Shown: positions 6,397 to 13,658 of the stretch, piece after piece | Numbering within the stretch: the first letter of the stretch is position 1 | Layout: each line of letters begins with the position of its first letter | Assembly (NCBI GenBank): GCA_029266935.1 | Contig: JAQSVY010000009.1 | Location: 1-13,658, forward strand | Length of the DNA stretch: 13,658 nucleotides | Direction: 5' to 3' | DNA from: Burkholderiales bacterium | Lineage (GTDB): Bacteria > Pseudomonadota > Gammaproteobacteria > Burkholderiales > SG8-39 | Translations under genes and position numbers: made by a program | The notes under the pieces: generated by a model | What the model was told of the DNA's origin: nothing | Databases searched by the model: none | What the model saw: only the letters and a program-made list of their open reading frames with translations

Positions 6397-7138
6397 GGTT
6401 CGAGGGCTGGACAAGCGCTTCGGCGGGATCGTCGTCGCGGACGCGATCGACCTGACGCTGTCGGCCGGGCGAGTCGTCGGGCTCATCGGCCCGAACGGCG
6501 CCGGCAAGACGTCGCTCTTCAACCTCGTGAGCGGCATCTTCCCGGCCGATGCGGGCACGATCACGCTCCAAGGCGAGCGCATCGACCGGCTCAAGACGCA
6601 CAGGCGCGCCGCGCGCGGCCTGTCCCGCACCTGGCAGAACCTGCGCCTGTTTCCCTCTCTGTCGGTGCTCGACAACCTCATGGTCGGGCCTCGCCGCTAT
6701 CCGGGGGAGAAGATGTGGCGCCTCGCTCTCGGCCAGGCCGGTATCCGGCGGGAGGAGGCGCAGACGCGCGGCAGGGCGCTCGAGATCTTGGAACGGACAG
6801 GCCTCGCGGGCGTCGCCCGCACGCGCGCCGCCGACCTCACCTTCGGGCAGCAGAAGCTCGTCGGGGTCGCGAGGGCCTTGATGAACGAGGCTCGCTGCCT
6901 GCTCCTCGACGAGCCGATGGCCGGCGTCGAGGGCCAAGCCTACGACACGATGCAGCGCGTCGTCCGGGATGTCGCGGCGAGCGGGGTCGCCGTCTGCGTC
7001 GTCGAGCACAACGTCGCCTTCATCCGCGACCTCTGCGACGAGGGAGTGTTCATGTTCGCGGGCAAGGTGCTTGCGCGCGGGCCCGTGGCCGACCTCATCG
7101 CCGATCCTCGCCTCACAGAGCTGTACTTCGGAACCTGA
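6380..7138 (+). CDS. ABC transporter ATP-binding protein, LivG type
   Basis: A 252-residue ATPase that energises the importer. Walker A is GPNGAGKT (37-44), the Q-loop Q86 lies in RTWQNLRLFP, the signature is LTFGQQ (153-158), Walker B is LLLDEP (174-179), and the switch His is H210 in VEHN. FGQQ in place of SGGQ is normal for LivG proteins. The ATG at 6380 follows a perfect AAGGAGG (6367-6373) lying inside the permease gene, so the start is well fixed although it overlaps the permease by 17 bp. The LivF-type ATPase follows after 3 bp; the two form the nucleotide-binding heterodimer. Confidence 0.92.
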   Translation: MSAVLEVRGLDKRFGGIVVADAIDLTLSAGRVVGLIGPNGAGKTSLFNLVSGIFPADAGTITLQGERIDRLKTHRRAARGLSRTWQNLRLFPSLSVLDNLMVGPRRYPGEKMWRLALGQAGIRREEAQTRGRALEILERTGLAGVARTRAADLTFGQQKLVGVARALMNEARCLLLDEPMAGVEGQAYDTMQRVVRDVAASGVAVCVVEHNVAFIRDLCDEGVFMFAGKVLARGPVADLIADPRLTELYFGT

Positions 7139-7141
7139 CCC

Positions 7142-7825
7142 ATGCTCGAGATCGACTCCGTCTCGGCAGGCTACGGCTCCCTGACGGCGCTGGAGAACAT
7201 TTCTGCCCGCCTGCCCGACGGAGGGCGCCTCGGCATCTTCGGCCATAACGGGGCCGGCAAGACGACCCTGCTCCGCTGCATCATCGGCGCGCATGCGCCC
7301 TCCGCTGGCACGGTCAGGTTCAACGGCGAACCGGTCATACCCGGCCAAGTGCCGGCGACCGTTCGGCGCGGGATCGCCTTCGTGCCCCAGGGGCACAACG
7401 TCTTCCCGAACCTTTCGGTTGAGGAGAACCTGACGATCTCGGGCCTCTTGTTCGACCCGTCTTTCGTCAAGGAGGTTCTGCGTCTCTTTCCGGTTCTGGA
7501 CGAGCGGCGCAGCCAGCGCGCGGGTTCCATGTCGGGTGGCGAGCAGCAGATGCTGGCGCTTGGCATGGCCATGATGACCCAGCCGAAATGGCTGCTGCTC
7601 GACGAGCCGTCGACAGGCCTCGCACCAGTCATCGTGCGTAACGTGATGGGTCAGCTCACGGCTGTGAGCAAGACCTTCGGGACCGGTCTGGTCATCGTCG
7701 AGCAGAACGTACCCGCGACACTAAAGGTGGTCGAGCACTGCCTCATCCTCAAATCCGGGCGGGCTGTCTACGATGGCGACGCCGCGACGCTCGCCGCCAA
7801 GCCCGACCTCTGGGAGTGGTTCTGA
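7142..7825 (+). CDS. ABC transporter ATP-binding protein, LivF type
   Basis: A 227-residue second ATPase of the importer. Walker A is GHNGAGKT (34-41), the Q-loop lies in FVPQGHNVFPNLSVEENL, the signature is SGGEQQ (131-136), and Walker B is WLLLDEPSTGL (150-160). The switch position is Gln (VEQN, Q188) instead of His, as is usual in LivF proteins. It begins 3 bp after the LivG-type gene. Its TGA ends one base before the next ATG, which ties transport and catabolic genes into one transcript. Confidence 0.92.
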   Translation: MLEIDSVSAGYGSLTALENISARLPDGGRLGIFGHNGAGKTTLLRCIIGAHAPSAGTVRFNGEPVIPGQVPATVRRGIAFVPQGHNVFPNLSVEENLTISGLLFDPSFVKEVLRLFPVLDERRSQRAGSMSGGEQQMLALGMAMMTQPKWLLLDEPSTGLAPVIVRNVMGQLTAVSKTFGTGLVIVEQNVPATLKVVEHCLILKSGRAVYDGDAATLAAKPDLWEWF

Positions 7826-7826
7826 C

Positions 7827-9227
7827 ATGAAGCCGAGACGCGACGAGGCTGTCCGGGCTGTGAGCGCCGCGGCGGCCGAAGACCTCATGCGGTGGGCCGC
7901 GGAAGCCGCCCATATGCCGCTTCCGCCCGAGATCCGCGATCGCGCGGCCCTGGTGCTTTCAGACAATATCGGCGCGATGGTCGCCGCAGCGTCGGAGCCG
8001 GGCGTGGCTCGCAGTCGCGAGGTTTTCGCGCGCGGCTCCTGCGCGGCCGAGGCGAGTGTCTTTGCGCCCGGCACCCCGCGTCTCGACCGAGTATCGGCCG
8101 CTTCCGCCAACGGCATGGCGGCAGCTTGGTGCGAGCTCGACGAGGGTTTCCGCGGCGCGCCCTGCCATGCGGGCGCCTATGTCATACCGGCGCTCGTGGC
8201 TGAGGCGGAGGCACACGAGGCGAGTCTTGGGGCGGTCCTCTCCTGCCTGGCCGTCGCGTACGAGGTCACGGCTCGCATGGCTCGCGCCTTTCCGTTCCCG
8301 GCCATGACGGTCCATCCGCACGCAGCCTTCGCGACGATCGGGGCCGCCGCAGGCGTCTCGCTTATTCGCGGGCACGATGCCGGGCTGCTGCTCGATGCCG
8401 TGTCGGGCGCCGCTAGTATGAGCTTCGCGGGCCCCTACGGGCACGCGATCGAGGGTGCGCTGGTGCGCAACGCCTGGACGTCGGCCGGCGCCTCGGTCGG
8501 GATGCGGTCCGCCGACTTCGCGGAGGTCGGGATCGCCGGCCTTCCGGAGACGTTCTACGATGTCTTCGCGACCGCCTTCGGCACAAACGCGCAGCCGGAC
8601 GCCTTGAGCGCGGGCTTGGGGACCGAGTGGTCGATCGCCGGCGGCTACCATAAGATGTTCGCCTGCTGCCAGTACGCCCATGGGGCGATCGAGGCGACGC
8701 TCGCCATGCGCGAGCGGCTCGGGACCGGCCGTCGGGTCGAGGACATCGAGGAGATCCTGGTTGAGACGCATCCGCGCGGCCTGACGCTCACGGCGGTGGA
8801 GCCGCGGACCGTGCTCTCCGCCAAGTTCTCGATGCCCCATGCGATGGCAGCAACTGCCGTTGCGGGCACCGGCGGCCAGCCCGCATTCAGCGAAGAGGCG
8901 CTTCACGAACCGAGGATCGCCGAGCTCCGCCGCAAGGTCCGGCTCGAGCCAATCGGCGAGGTCGGGCCGCCACCAAACGACCGTCCGTCGCGGGTGACCT
9001 GGCGGTTCCGGGACGGCGAGAGTTGGTCTGAGCTCCGGGAAAGCGCGCGCGGCGGGGCCGACCAGCCCTTCGACGAGGCGACGCTGGTCGAGAAGCTCTC
9101 TGACAACACGGCTGCGGCCTTTCCGGCAATGGCCGGGGTGCTGACGGCGATCGTTCGCGGCGAGACGGATCTGAGCGCGCGGTGGCGCGACACGGTCGAT
9201 GACATGATGCGGGACGCGGGACACTGA
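7827..9227 (+). CDS. MmgE/PrpD family protein 1
   Basis: A 466-residue member of the family that includes 2-methylcitrate dehydratase, cis-aconitate decarboxylase and iminodisuccinate epimerase. The N-terminal helical domain carries CELDEGFRGAPCHAGAYVIPA; E103/D105/E106 and H114 match the family's 'E-DD…H' active-site segment. HPHAAFATIGAAAG (H163/H165) matches the second His region. KMFACCQYAHGAIEA (~276-290) is the conserved C-terminal-domain segment. At the position of the conserved Lys ('G…K…') this protein has R214 (GALVRNAW), so its reaction may differ from the classic dehydratase. It starts one base after the LivF-type gene and its TGA overlaps the next ATG by one base (TGATG). A substrate cannot be assigned; (de)hydration, isomerisation or decarboxylation of a dicarboxylate is likely. 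Confidence 0.85.
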   Translation: MKPRRDEAVRAVSAAAAEDLMRWAAEAAHMPLPPEIRDRAALVLSDNIGAMVAAASEPGVARSREVFARGSCAAEASVFAPGTPRLDRVSAASANGMAAAWCELDEGFRGAPCHAGAYVIPALVAEAEAHEASLGAVLSCLAVAYEVTARMARAFPFPAMTVHPHAAFATIGAAAGVSLIRGHDAGLLLDAVSGAASMSFAGPYGHAIEGALVRNAWTSAGASVGMRSADFAEVGIAGLPETFYDVFATAFGTNAQPDALSAGLGTEWSIAGGYHKMFACCQYAHGAIEATLAMRERLGTGRRVEDIEEILVETHPRGLTLTAVEPRTVLSAKFSMPHAMAATAVAGTGGQPAFSEEALHEPRIAELRRKVRLEPIGEVGPPPNDRPSRVTWRFRDGESWSELRESARGGADQPFDEATLVEKLSDNTAAAFPAMAGVLTAIVRGETDLSARWRDTVDDMMRDAGH

Positions 9228-10591
9228 TGGGTAGCGATGTCGACATCCTGGTGATCGGGGCAGGGGGGTGCGGGCTCGCGGCCGCGATCGCGGGGCATGA
9301 TGCCGGCGCGAGCGTGGCCGTGCTCGAAAAGCAGGAGCGGCCGGGCGGCAATACCTCCCTGTCCACCGGATCGGTTCCGGCGGCCGGCAGTCGCTTCCAG
9401 CGCGAGGCGGGGATCGACGACGATCCGGAGCGCATGGTCCGCGATCTGATGGGCATCGCGAAGGAGACCGACGACCTCGATCTCGTCCACAGGCTGGCCG
9501 GCGTCTCGGCCAAGACGGTCGAATGGCTAGTCGACGAGGTGGGAGCGCGGATCGCGCTCGTCACCGCCTACAAGCACATCGGCCACTCGGTGCCGCGGCT
9601 GCACGCGCCCGTGTCGCGGCGCGGCCAGGATCTCGTGGACGACCTCGTCTCCGCCGTCGAAAGGCGAGACATCCCGATTGCGGTCGGCAACAACGCTGTC
9701 GGCCTCATCGTCGAGGATGGGGCGGCCCAGGGTGCGATCGTCGAAACCGGCGGCACGCGGAGCGAGATCCGTGCCGGCAAGACCATCCTATCGGTGAATG
9801 GGTTCGCCGGGAATCCGGACCTCGTACGGCGGTTCTGCCCGGAGATCGCAGGCGCCGAGTATTTCGGTGCGCGCGGCTCGACCGGCGAGGCGATCCTGTG
9901 GGGGGAGGCGATCGGGGCCGATTTCGCGAATATGGCAGCCTACCAGGGCTATGCCGCAGTCGCTTATCCGCAGGGAAGCCTGCTGTCCTGGACGACGATC
10001 GAGAAGGGCGGCTTCATGATCGGCGACGATGCACGACGCTTCGGCGACGAGAGCCTCGGATATTCCGGCTATGCCCGCATTGTGCTGGGCCGGCGGGGCG
10101 ACACCTATGCGGTCTTCGACCAAAAGATTTTCGACGTCGCCGCAGGCGAGGAGGAGTTCCTCGAGCTGTGGAAGCACGCCGGCCTGAAGCGCGGCGAGAC
10201 CCCGGACGAGATCGGGCAGATCGTGGGGCTGGACGGGGCGGCGCTCGCCGACGAGGTCGCGGCATATAACCGGGCGGCCGGGGGCGAGGCGGACCGTTTC
10301 GGCCGGCGCGACTTCGGCCTCGGCCCGCTGAAAGGGCCGTTCTACATCTGCCGCGTCGTTCCGGGGCTCTTCCACACGCAGGGCGGCCTGAAGGTGGACG
10401 GCGACGGCCGGGTGCTGCGGCCGGCCGGCAAGCCCGTGCCGAACCTGTTCGCCGGGGGTGGCGCTGCGGCCGGCATCAGCGGCCGGAGCGGGGCGCTGGG
10501 CTACGCCTCGGGTAACGGCCTTCTGTCCGCGATTGCGCTCGGGCGGCTGGCGGCGCTCGCCGCCGCGCGCGAGCTCCGGCACCCAGCATGA
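9227..10591 (+). CDS. FAD-dependent oxidoreductase, fumarate reductase/3-ketosteroid dehydrogenase-like
   Basis: A 454-residue soluble flavoprotein of the FAD_binding_2 family. The N-terminal Rossmann fold has VIGAGGCGLAAA (G11-G16), E34 for the FAD ribose and GGNTSLSTG. RFGDES (~271) matches the 'RF-NE' region. FHTQGGL (H383) matches the substrate His of fumarate reductases, and the C-terminal FAD loop is NLFAGGGAAAGISG…GYASGNGL. The fumarate-reductase NRLGGN motif is replaced, so it is not a standard fumarate reductase. No signal peptide, heme site or membrane segment is seen. It probably moves a hydride across a C-C bond alpha,beta to a carboxyl or carbonyl group, as a dehydrogenase or reductase; the direction is unknown. 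It lies between the two MmgE/PrpD genes and overlaps both, which argues for a shared substrate. Confidence 0.85.
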   Translation: MGSDVDILVIGAGGCGLAAAIAGHDAGASVAVLEKQERPGGNTSLSTGSVPAAGSRFQREAGIDDDPERMVRDLMGIAKETDDLDLVHRLAGVSAKTVEWLVDEVGARIALVTAYKHIGHSVPRLHAPVSRRGQDLVDDLVSAVERRDIPIAVGNNAVGLIVEDGAAQGAIVETGGTRSEIRAGKTILSVNGFAGNPDLVRRFCPEIAGAEYFGARGSTGEAILWGEAIGADFANMAAYQGYAAVAYPQGSLLSWTTIEKGGFMIGDDARRFGDESLGYSGYARIVLGRRGDTYAVFDQKIFDVAAGEEEFLELWKHAGLKRGETPDEIGQIVGLDGAALADEVAAYNRAAGGEADRFGRRDFGLGPLKGPFYICRVVPGLFHTQGGLKVDGDGRVLRPAGKPVPNLFAGGGAAAGISGRSGALGYASGNGLLSAIALGRLAALAAARELRHPA

Positions 10592-11994
10592 GCACGGTCC
10601 CGGTTGCGAGACGGCTCGTCCGGCAGTTCCGGGCCCTCGCTCGCCAGCCGCTTCCCGCCGAGGTCGACGAGGCGGCGCGGCTCCATCTCCTGGACGCGCT
10701 TGGCGTGGGCCTCGCGTCGCGGGGCTCCGCCGTCGGCCAGCCCTATGTGCGCTACGCCGCCGGGATCGCGCCAGACGGTCCCGCCACCGTGCTCGGTGCC
10801 GCCACCGGCGCCCCGCCGTCTGAGGCGGCGCTCGTCAATGGCGGCCTAATCCACAGCCTGGAATACGACGACACCCACACGGGCTCGATCGCGCACGGCT
10901 CGGCCGTCCTGGCCCCGGCGGCGCTCGCGGCGGGCGAAGCGGCGGGCGCGTCGGGTGCGACGGTGCTGCGGGTCTTCGCGCTAGGTTGGGAGACGCTCAT
11001 CCGGATGGGCCTCGCCTCTGCGGCCGGGTTCCAAGCCGTCGGGTTTCAGGTCACGTCCGTCGGGGGAGCGCTCGTAACCGCCCTTATTGCGGCGGAGCTC
11101 TCGGGGGCCGGCGAGGACGAAGCCGTGGCGGCGGTCGGGATTGCGCTGAGCGGCTCGTCCGGCGGGTTCGAATTCCTCACCAACGGCTCGTCCGTGAAGT
11201 CGATGCATCCCGGCTGGGCCGCGCATGCCGGACTCACGGCGGCTGCCATGGCGCGCGCCGGGCTCACCGGTCCGGAGACCGCGATCGAGGGCCGCAACGG
11301 GCTCTTCCGGTCCTTCGCCGGGGACGAGGCTGGCGGGGCGGCCTTCGCGGCGCTCCTCGACGATTTCGGCAGCGTCTGGCACCTACCCAAGGCCGCCTTC
11401 AAGTTCTATCCCTGCTGCCACTATCTCCACCCGTTCATCGAAGCGACGGGGCGGCTCGCGGCCGACGGGCTCACGGCCGAGGACGTGGTTGAGATCGTCT
11501 GTTATGCGCCCGCCGGGAGCGCGCCGATCGTCTGCGAGCCATGGGCGCTCAAACAGAACCCGTCCTCCGGCCACGCCGCCCGCTGGAGCCTCCCCATCGT
11601 TGTCGCGGCGCGCCTCGTCGAGCGACGCGTGGGGCTCGCGACCTTCGAGTCGCCCGCCAGCCCGGCCGTGCTGGCGCTCGCCGCGCGCATCCAATGGGAG
11701 CCGCTCGCTAACGACCGGTTCCCGGCCGCCTTCGAGGCCGAGATCCGGTGTCGGACCCGCGACGGCGGCACCCGCGAGGTTCGGATCGACGACGTGTTCG
11801 GCAACGCCTCCAGGCCCGCGAGCCCGGACAACGTGCGCCGGAAGTTTCAGGCGAACGCCGCCCGCACCCTCGGCGGCCCGGCAGTCGCGGCGCTCGAGGC
11901 CGCCGTGGACGCGCTCGCTGGCGCGCCCTCGCTCGGCGCCCTTCAGGCGGCACTCCGGACCGAGCGGACGAGCGACGAAAGGAGCGCCGCATGA
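10588..11994 (+). CDS. MmgE/PrpD family protein 2
   Basis: A 468-residue MmgE/PrpD protein, clearly diverged from the first copy. It is closer to the family consensus: HLLDALGVGLAS, ALVNGGLIHSLEYDDTH (E92, D94, D95, H97), H103, GSSVKSMHPGWAAHAG (K204), EGRNGLF, and KFYPCCHYLHPFIEA near the C-terminal domain. The usual GFHPT His is replaced by Gln (GFQVTS, Q154). It keeps the conserved Lys that copy 1 has lost and lacks the His that copy 1 keeps nearby. The start overlaps the flavoprotein stop as ATGA and its own stop overlaps the next ATG the same way. Probable role is (de)hydration or isomerisation of a 2-alkyl dicarboxylate. Substrate unknown. Confidence 0.87.
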   Translation: MSTVPVARRLVRQFRALARQPLPAEVDEAARLHLLDALGVGLASRGSAVGQPYVRYAAGIAPDGPATVLGAATGAPPSEAALVNGGLIHSLEYDDTHTGSIAHGSAVLAPAALAAGEAAGASGATVLRVFALGWETLIRMGLASAAGFQAVGFQVTSVGGALVTALIAAELSGAGEDEAVAAVGIALSGSSGGFEFLTNGSSVKSMHPGWAAHAGLTAAAMARAGLTGPETAIEGRNGLFRSFAGDEAGGAAFAALLDDFGSVWHLPKAAFKFYPCCHYLHPFIEATGRLAADGLTAEDVVEIVCYAPAGSAPIVCEPWALKQNPSSGHAARWSLPIVVAARLVERRVGLATFESPASPAVLALAARIQWEPLANDRFPAAFEAEIRCRTRDGGTREVRIDDVFGNASRPASPDNVRRKFQANAARTLGGPAVAALEAAVDALAGAPSLGALQAALRTERTSDERSAA

Positions 11995-13394
11995 GCGCCT
12001 ACGATCTTCTCATCCGCGGCGGTGAGGCCGTCCTGCCGGGCATCGGCCATGCCCCTTGCGATATCGCAATCCGTGAGGGCCGCATCGCCGCCATCCTCGA
12101 GCCCGCAGCTCCGGCCGAGGCGACGGCGAGTTTCGACGCGTCCGGCCTCGTCGTGATGCCGGGCGCGATCGACGCGCATATCCATCTCGGACACGGCAAG
12201 GACATCTCTCGCCCACGCGTGCCGGACGACGCGACCCAGGAGAGCGCCGCGGCCGCGAAGGGCGGGGTGACGACCTTCATCTCCTACCTGTTGGCGAGCG
12301 AGCCCTTCGAGGATATCCTCCCCGACGTGATCACCGTGACAGAAGCGGGCTCGCGGGTCGATTTCGGCTACCATCCGATCATCTCGACGGAGGCGCAGCT
12401 CAAGGGCGTGCCGGCCTATGTGCGGGAGTTCGGCGCGCCGACCTTCAAGATCTTCATGAACAACCGGGGCGGGGAAGGCGCGCGCCTCGGGCTGCCCGAC
12501 ATCGACGACGGGTTCCTGCTTCGCCTCTGCGAGGCGGCGGCGGAGAATGGCGGCATGGTTTGCCCGCACCCGGAGACGATCGAACTCGCCTGGGTCATGC
12601 GCGACCGGGCCAAGGCGGGCGATCCTGACGGCCGCGGCGGCCTCGCAACCTGGAACGCGAGCCGCCCGCCCTTCGTCGAGGCGGATGCCGTGCAGCGCGC
12701 CGCCTATGTCGCGAAAGTGGCGGGGTGCCCGCTCTACGTCGTCCACACGTCGTCGTCGGAAGCGCTCGAGGCGGGGCTGCGCCAGCGCGCGGCCGGCGCG
12801 ACGGTGCATCTCGAGACCTGCCCGCACTACCTGACCCACGACATCGGCTGGGACGGCGGGGACCGCGGTAAGATCAACCCGCCGCTGCGGGAAGCTGTTG
12901 ATCGAGAAGCCTTGTGGGCGGCCGTGTTCTCCGGCGCGATCGACACAGTCGCCACGGACCACGTCCACCGCGACATCACGTCGAAGACAGGCGGGATTTG
13001 GGCTGCCTCCCCGGGCTGCCCGGGCCTCGAGACGCTCGTGCCCGTCCTCGTCAGTGAGGGGCACCACAAGCGCGGGCTGCCGCTGGAGCGTATCGCCGAG
13101 CTCGTCGCCACGAACCCGGCACGCCTCATGGGTCTGGCGCATCGGAAGGGCACCATCGCGCCGGGCTTCGACGCCGATCTCGCCTTTCTCGACCTGAACC
13201 AGACCTGGACGCTAACAGCGGACGGCATCGCCTCCAGCGCTGGCTATTCGATCTACGAGGGTTGGGAGTTCAAAGGCTCCATCGTTCACACGACCGTCCG
13301 CGGCGAGTTCGTCCTACGCGACGGCGAGCTCCACGAGCCTGCCATCGGCCGAGGCCGCTACCTTCATCGACGGCTGCGGATCGGGAATGCTTGA
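11991..13394 (+). CDS. Hydantoinase/dihydropyrimidinase-like cyclic amidohydrolase
   Basis: A 467-residue metal-dependent amidohydrolase, about the length of D-hydantoinase, dihydropyrimidinase and allantoinase. Ligands of a binuclear centre are visible: H63 and H65 (DAHIHLG), K153 (TFKIFMN, the probable carboxylated lysine), H193 (CPHPE), H252 (VVHTSSSEALE) and D323 (VATDHVHRD). ETCPHYL, KINPPLR and NPARLMGLAHRKGTIAPG-DADLAFLD are further family markers. It should open a cyclic amide, imide or ureide ring. ATDHVHRD replaces the usual sequence after the metal Asp, and WNASRPP-E follows hydantoinase style, so the substrate may not be a simple hydantoin. AAAGGAG lies 6 bp before the ATG, which overlaps the previous stop as ATGA. 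It is the last operon gene. Confidence 0.88.
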   Translation: MSAYDLLIRGGEAVLPGIGHAPCDIAIREGRIAAILEPAAPAEATASFDASGLVVMPGAIDAHIHLGHGKDISRPRVPDDATQESAAAAKGGVTTFISYLLASEPFEDILPDVITVTEAGSRVDFGYHPIISTEAQLKGVPAYVREFGAPTFKIFMNNRGGEGARLGLPDIDDGFLLRLCEAAAENGGMVCPHPETIELAWVMRDRAKAGDPDGRGGLATWNASRPPFVEADAVQRAAYVAKVAGCPLYVVHTSSSEALEAGLRQRAAGATVHLETCPHYLTHDIGWDGGDRGKINPPLREAVDREALWAAVFSGAIDTVATDHVHRDITSKTGGIWAASPGCPGLETLVPVLVSEGHHKRGLPLERIAELVATNPARLMGLAHRKGTIAPGFDADLAFLDLNQTWTLTADGIASSAGYSIYEGWEFKGSIVHTTVRGEFVLRDGELHEPAIGRGRYLHRRLRIGNA

Positions 13395-13465
13395 GCCTCC
13401 GGTATTATCGTCAGCGGAAGCGGATGTCCCCTTCGGAGAAGGTATCGAGGTGCCCTGAACGACTT

Positions 13466-13539
13466 GAATGGGCGCAATCTGGCCGGTACTGGCCGTTCTG
13501 CTTGCAGGTGCGAGATGCGGGCAAACGGACGTCTCTTTT
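13466..13539 (+). repeat. Short interspersed repeat, copy B
   Basis: This stretch repeats the blocks of the element at 603-675 (GAATGGGCGC … GGCC … CCGT..TGCT … CGGACGTC + T-rich) in the same order, orientation and spacing. It lies in the 150-bp gap between the end of the operon and the convergent glutathione S-transferase-like gene. A related partial block (AAGCGGATGTCCCCTTCGG) begins near 13417. No clear intrinsic terminator is seen in this gap. Confidence 0.5.
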
Positions 13540-13544
13540 CGACC

Positions 13545-13658
13545 TCAGTCACGGTCGGGAGCGTCAAGCGGGAAGAGGGGTCGATACGCCCGGGCTTCGT
13601 CGACCACCCGGGCGACCACCGGGTGGGCGAGTAATCGGGCATGATAGGCTTTCAGCTG
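13545..13658 (-). CDS. C-terminus of a glutathione S-transferase-like protein (partial)
   Basis: On the minus strand the window edge opens in frame into QLKAYHARLLAHPVVARVVD, then EARAYRPLFPLDAPDRD and a TGA at 13547-13545. The pattern 'L-aY-aRl-arPaVaRv-dEAr-YR-lFP' is characteristic of the last helix and tail of bacterial glutathione S-transferases. Only 37 codons are inside the window; the catalytic thioredoxin-like domain lies to the right. It converges on the catabolic operon and is probably an independent gene. It could also be a relic, since the N-terminal part cannot be seen. Confidence 0.6.
   Translation of the reverse strand, partial: QLKAYHARLLAHPVVARVVDEARAYRPLFPLDAPDRD

Noticed and set aside
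3309..7825. Plain branched-chain amino acid uptake locus
   Set aside because: The transporter family is right, but it is embedded in a catabolic operon and the family has many non-amino-acid members, so the ligand was left open.
7959..9224. Long minus-strand open frame opposite MmgE/PrpD protein 1
   Set aside because: Low-complexity Arg/Gly/Ala-rich translation with no domain; the opposite strand is clearly coding. The same applies to 11943-13142.
7827..11994. Methylcitrate cycle (prp) cluster
   Set aside because: MmgE/PrpD and lyase proteins are present, but there is no methylcitrate synthase or aconitase, and the MmgE/PrpD proteins carry active-site substitutions.
13364..13642. 92-codon minus-strand open frame at the right end
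   Set aside because: It runs through the repeat and the end of the amidohydrolase gene; the frame ending at 13545 instead encodes a recognisable glutathione S-transferase C-terminus.

Overview
The window is GC-rich DNA from an alphaproteobacterium. Codon use, the GntR/FCD regulator and a very complete branched-chain (HAAT-type) ABC transporter all suggest the order Hyphomicrobiales (Rhizobiales), possibly a Methylobacterium, Microvirga or Bosea relative. The placement is inferred from sequence style only; no rRNA or tRNA gene is present.

Layout. Positions 1-472 hold decayed gene fragments. On the minus strand are the last ~40 codons of a xanthine-dehydrogenase-type [2Fe-2S] subunit and the first codons of its FAD-subunit partner. 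Abutting them on the plus strand is the C-terminal third of a LysR regulator. Positions 473-766 are non-coding and carry a short repeat. A GntR-family (FadR/FCD) regulator lies on the minus strand (767-1474). It is divergent from an 11-gene plus-strand operon (1694-13394) whose genes are tightly spaced or overlapping. The order is: isocitrate lyase/PEP-mutase-family C-C lyase, isochorismatase-family amidohydrolase, complete ABC importer (binding protein, two permeases, two ATPases), MmgE/PrpD protein 1, fumarate-reductase-like flavoprotein, MmgE/PrpD protein 2, and a hydantoinase/dihydropyrimidinase-like cyclic amidohydrolase. A second copy of the short repeat follows at about 13466-13539. The right edge cuts into the C-terminus of a minus-strand glutathione S-transferase-like gene.

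How the genes may work together (inference). The importer brings in a small organic compound. The hydantoinase-like enzyme opens a cyclic amide or imide, and the isochorismatase-like enzyme removes the remaining amide or carbamoyl group to leave a dicarboxylate. The flavoprotein and the two MmgE/PrpD proteins desaturate or reduce and (de)hydrate the acid. The lyase, which carries the KKCGH loop of methylisocitrate/dimethylmalate lyases, then splits a 2-hydroxydicarboxylate into a 2-oxoacid plus a short acid. I know of no described pathway with exactly this gene set. The GntR protein probably controls it through two identical 14-bp palindromes that sit in mirror orientation in the divergent promoter region.
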